A stretch of DNA of 64,000 nucleotides from an uncultured Christensenellaceae bacterium (lineage in GTDB: Bacteria > Bacillota > Clostridia > Christensenellales > Pumilibacteraceae), in the NCBI GenBank assembly GCA_910587595.1, contig CAJULQ010000004.1:1-64000 (forward strand), given 5' to 3'. Position 1 is the stretch's first letter. Every line of letters begins with the position of its first letter. Of this stretch, positions 61,487-64,000 are shown in pieces. Under the pieces are notes generated by a model. The model was not told where the DNA came from. It searched no databases and saw nothing but the letters and a program-made list of their open reading frames with translations. Made by a program: the position numbers and the translations under genes.

Positions 61487-61822
61487 ATGGCAGACGAACG
61501 ACAAAGAGCGGACGCGATACAAGCGATACGGGCGCGGTTGCCGAGTGAAGAGCAGATCTGCAGTTTGGCCGAACTTTTCAAGATGTTCGGCGATCCGACG
61601 CGCGCCAAGATATTGGAGTGCTTGCAAATACGCGATCTGTACGTGGGCGAGATAGCGGACATATTGGACATGAGCCTATCGGCGGTTTCGCACCAACTGC
61701 GCGTGTTGCGCTCGGCCAAACTCGTGAAGGGCACCAAAGAGGGCAAAGAGGTAAAATATTCGTTAGACGACGACCACGTAACGAAAATACTCGAATACGG
61801 TTTAACGCACGTGAACGAATAA
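61487..61822 (+). CDS. ArsR/SmtB-family zinc-type metal-sensing repressor
   Basis: A 111-residue regulator starting at ATG 61487 after TTGGAGG. The winged HTH spans about residues 36-92 (LSAVSHQLRVLRSAKLV is the recognition helix). The last helix carries D95-x-H97-x10-H108-x2-E111, the same ligand order as the alpha-5 zinc site of SmtB (Asp, His, His, Glu). The ELCVCDL-type alpha-3 Cys site of ArsR/CadC is absent (only C45). It should release DNA on binding Zn(II) or a similar ion and so derepress itself and the downstream ATPase. Confidence 0.9.
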   Translation: MADERQRADAIQAIRARLPSEEQICSLAELFKMFGDPTRAKILECLQIRDLYVGEIADILDMSLSAVSHQLRVLRSAKLVKGTKEGKEVKYSLDDDHVTKILEYGLTHVNE

Positions 61823-61854
61823 CAAGGCGGATATAAAGCAAGCCTTGTTTTTTA
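61820..61854 (+). terminator. Terminator of the arsR-type gene
   Basis: AACAAGGC (61821-61828) and GCCTTGTT (61842-61849) followed by a T-run, overlapping the stop codon. The HMA/ATPase genes downstream therefore need their own start or readthrough. Confidence 0.8.
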
Positions 61855-61865
61855 CGGGACAATAC

Positions 61866-61881
61866 TTGAACGCTTATTCAA
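61866..61881. promoter_or_regulatory. Second SmtB-type operator-like site
   Basis: TTGAACGCTTATTCAA is an imperfect palindrome very close to the SmtB half-site and to the site at 61449. It lies between the arsR terminator and the HMA gene. A clear -10 for a second promoter is not seen. Confidence 0.5.
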
Positions 61882-61949
61882 TGGAATAACCATACAACAA
61901 TAAAAACAAGCTCGCGGCGGCGGGCAAAAAAACGGGAGGCAGAAAGATT

Positions 61950-62168
61950 ATGAAAAAGGTGTTTAAGCTGGCGGAATTGGATTGCGCCAACTGCGCGGCC
62001 AAAATGGAACGGGCGATCGGCAAGATAGAGGGCGTTACATATGCCGCCGTAAACTTTATGGCGCAAAAACTGACGGTGGAGGCGGACGACGCGCGCTTTG
62101 ACGAGATCATGCAAGCGGCGGTAAAGATCTGCAAAAAGATAGAGCCGGACTGCAAGATCTTGTTGTAA
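61950..62168 (+). CDS. Free-standing HMA domain metal-binding protein
   Basis: A 72-residue single heavy-metal-associated domain with GGGAGG before the ATG. The metal-binding loop is LDCANCA (C13 and C16). The sequence LAELDCANCAAKMERAIGKI and the ending KKIEPDCKIL match the N-terminal HMA domain of CadA/ZntA-type ATPases better than CopZ. The ATPase 17 bp downstream lacks this domain, so this appears to be its separated N-terminal module or a dedicated chaperone. Confidence 0.85.
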   Translation: MKKVFKLAELDCANCAAKMERAIGKIEGVTYAAVNFMAQKLTVEADDARFDEIMQAAVKICKKIEPDCKILL

Positions 62169-62185
62169 GGCAAAGGAGCGTTCTT

Positions 62186-64000
62186 GTGGAAAAAACGAAA
62201 AAGGCGGCCTTGCGCCCCAAAGACAAAAAAAACTTGGTGCGAATATCGGCAGCGCTCGCAATGTTTTGCGCCGTGTTCGTTGCCGATAAGATCGTATCGT
62301 TGCAAGGCGTTTTGGGCGGCAAGCACGGGTGGCTCTTTCCCTTTGCGCTGTATGCGGCGGTGTATTTGCTGATAGGATACGACGTGCTGTATAAAGCGGT
62401 GCGCAACATTTGCCGCGGCCGCGTGCTGGACGAAAACTTTTTGATGTGCGTGGCCACGCTGGGCGCGTTTACGCTGGCGATATACCGCGGCGAAACGGGA
62501 CGGGAAATAGAAGGGTTCGACGAGGCGTGCGCCGTGCTGCTATTTTATCAAGTGGGCGAGTGGTTCCAATCGTTCGCCACCGGCCGATCGCGCGCGTCCA
62601 TTGCGTCGCTTATGGATATCCGCCCCGACTACGCCAACGTAAAGCGGGGCGACGCGTGGGAAAAGGCGGACCCGAACGAGGTGCAAGCGGGGGAGATCAT
62701 CATGGTGTTCCCCGGCGAAAAAGTGCCGCTCGACGGCGTGATCGTGGCGGGCGCCACCGCGCTGGACGCCAAAGCGCTCACGGGCGAAAGTTTGCCGCGC
62801 GACGCGGCCGCGGGCGACCAAGTGATCAGCGGTTGCGTGAATCTCTCCTCGCAGATAGAGGTGCGCGCCACCAAGCCGTTTTACGATTCCACCGTTTCCA
62901 AGATCCTCGATCTGGTGGAAAATGCGGCCGGCCAAAAATCCAAAGCCGAAAATTTTATCACCAAGTTTGCCAAATACTACACGCCCGCAGTGGTGGCGGC
63001 CGCGCTGATATTAGGCATTGTGCCCGCGCTTATTACGTCCGATTGGGCCACGTGGCTATATCGCGCGCTTGCTTTTTTGGTGGTGTCTTGCCCGTGCGCG
63101 TTGGTCATTTCCATTCCCTTGTCGTTCTTTGCGGGATTGGGCGCGGCGTCTAAACACGGCATTTTGGTGAAAGGCTCCAACTATCTCGAAAAACTGCACA
63201 AAGCCGACGTGTTCGTATTCGATAAAACGGGCACGCTCACGAAAGGCAATTTTACGGTCACCAAAATAACGCCCGCCGACGCGCGAGAAGAGATACTGCG
63301 GCTGGCCGCCGCTGCCGAGCAAGCGTCCGACCACCCCATTGCCCGCTCGATCGTGGCCGCCTACGGTAAAGCGGCTGACAAGGGCTACACGCTCACCAAC
63401 ATAGCGGGGGCGGGCGTAGAGGCCGTGCGCGGGCAAGACGTGATCTTGTGCGGCAACGAAACGCTTTTACGGCAAAAGGGCGTCGCGTATGTAAAAGAAG
63501 AGGAGGCGGGTACGGTGGTGTACGTGGCACGAAACGGCAAGTTTGTCGGATCGCTGCTCATCGCCGACCAAATCAAAGAGGAGGCGGCGCAAGTGGTGGG
63601 CGAACTCAACGCCATGGGTTGCCGCACGGTGATGCTGACGGGCGACAACGCGGCGGTGGCCCGGAGCGTTGCCCGCACGATCGGCGTGACCGATCATAAG
63701 GCGCAATTGTTGCCCCAAGACAAAGTGGAAGAGGTGCAAAAGCTGCTATCCGCGCAAAACAAAAACGGCGCGCTGTGCTTTGTGGGCGACGGGATAAACG
63801 ACGCGCCCGTTCTCATGCGGTCGGATATCGGCGTGGCCATGGGCGGCGTGGGCAGCGACGCGGCCATCGAGGCGGCCGACGTGGTGCTGATGCAAGACGA
63901 CTTGCGCGGTCTGCCGCTCGGCAAACGCGTGGCCAAAAAAACCATGCGTGTAGTAACGCAAAATATCGTGTTTTCGCTTGTCGTGAAAGCCGCCGTTTTG
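62186..64000 (+). CDS. cadA: P1B-type heavy-metal-transporting ATPase (partial, CadA/ZntA type)
   Basis: The reading frame is open to the window edge (605 codons visible). GTG 62186 follows AAAGGAG by 7 nt. It begins with membrane helices and has no HMA domain. Visible landmarks are the actuator TGES, the transmembrane CPC motif in VVSCPCALVISIP, the phosphorylation site DKTGTLTKG, the SDHPIA motif of the nucleotide domain and the GDGINDAP hinge. CPC plus a SmtB-like regulator suggests Zn(II)/Cd(II)/Pb(II) export. The final helices that set metal choice lie outside the window. Confidence 0.93.
   Translation, partial: MEKTKKAALRPKDKKNLVRISAALAMFCAVFVADKIVSLQGVLGGKHGWLFPFALYAAVYLLIGYDVLYKAVRNICRGRVLDENFLMCVATLGAFTLAIYRGETGREIEGFDEACAVLLFYQVGEWFQSFATGRSRASIASLMDIRPDYANVKRGDAWEKADPNEVQAGEIIMVFPGEKVPLDGVIVAGATALDAKALTGESLPRDAAAGDQVISGCVNLSSQIEVRATKPFYDSTVSKILDLVENAAGQKSKAENFITKFAKYYTPAVVAAALILGIVPALITSDWATWLYRALAFLVVSCPCALVISIPLSFFAGLGAASKHGILVKGSNYLEKLHKADVFVFDKTGTLTKGNFTVTKITPADAREEILRLAAAAEQASDHPIARSIVAAYGKAADKGYTLTNIAGAGVEAVRGQDVILCGNETLLRQKGVAYVKEEEAGTVVYVARNGKFVGSLLIADQIKEEAAQVVGELNAMGCRTVMLTGDNAAVARSVARTIGVTDHKAQLLPQDKVEEVQKLLSAQNKNGALCFVGDGINDAPVLMRSDIGVAMGGVGSDAAIEAADVVLMQDDLRGLPLGKRVAKKTMRVVTQNIVFSLVVKAAVL

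Noticed and set aside
1..64000. CRISPR array, rRNA genes, prophage structural genes, polyketide or peptide-synthase clusters
   Set aside because: No regularly spaced direct repeats, no rRNA sequence, no capsid, tail or terminase motifs, and no modular synthases were seen on either strand.

Overview
The window looks like a chromosomal segment of an uncultured spore-lineage Clostridia (Firmicutes). Supporting signs are Spo0A, meso-diaminopimelate dehydrogenase, LplABC-type sugar importers, many short-lipobox lipoproteins, LacI regulators, strong AGGAGG ribosome binding sites and vegetative promoters close to TTGACA-17-TATACT. A Christensenellales/Borkfalkiaceae-like gut bacterium would fit, but that placement is inference. 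The genetic code is standard.

Layout. 1-2850: the right end of an integrated rolling-circle element (HUH Rep plus tyrosine integrase) lying against the 3' end of a tRNA-Pro gene. 2850-5530: tRNA-Pro with the unusual anticodon AGG, an MscS channel, a small membrane protein, Spo0A and tRNA-Arg(CCG). 5558-18960: a minus-strand ribose/nucleoside-type locus. In transcription order it holds ribokinase, a LacI regulator, two permeases, a solute-binding lipoprotein, a nucleoside hydrolase, a large secreted protein and three related beta-propeller lipoproteins. 19000-29300: a decayed DUF11 surface-protein fragment, a ferredoxin, a serine hydrolase, a second LacI regulator (promoter with a 10-G spacer tract), and an operon with a GH99/GH71-like lipoprotein, an unknown lipoprotein, two permeases and a solute-binding protein. 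Neither importer locus encodes its own ATPase. 29300-37000: a dispersed-repeat patch, then four secreted lipoproteins (two BspA-type leucine-rich proteins and two SGNH hydrolases) behind a promoter flanked by repeated GGTTWTTCGAAWAACC palindromes. 37100-45300: a YhaN/YhaO (SbcCD-like) pair, tRNA-Pro(CGG), diaminopimelate dehydrogenase, a zinc-ribbon protein, a metallophosphoesterase, an SDR and ferritin.

From about 45.4 kb the dominant coding strand flips from minus to plus. The plus-strand part carries ParB (no ParA beside it), a 2.6 kb gene-poor AT-rich stretch with parS-like sites and a DnaA-box cluster, then envelope and lipid genes, signal peptidase I, RsmG, MnmE, SmpB, citrate synthase and an RlmD-type methyltransferase. 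The rsmG-mnmE gap holds consensus DnaA boxes next to a TAG-rich DnaA-trio array, so it is the best candidate for the chromosomal origin. No dnaA gene is present in the window.

The right end is a zinc/cadmium resistance locus. It has a SmtB-like ArsR regulator with operator-like repeats, a free-standing HMA domain protein, and a P1B-type ATPase that lacks its own HMA domain and runs off the window.
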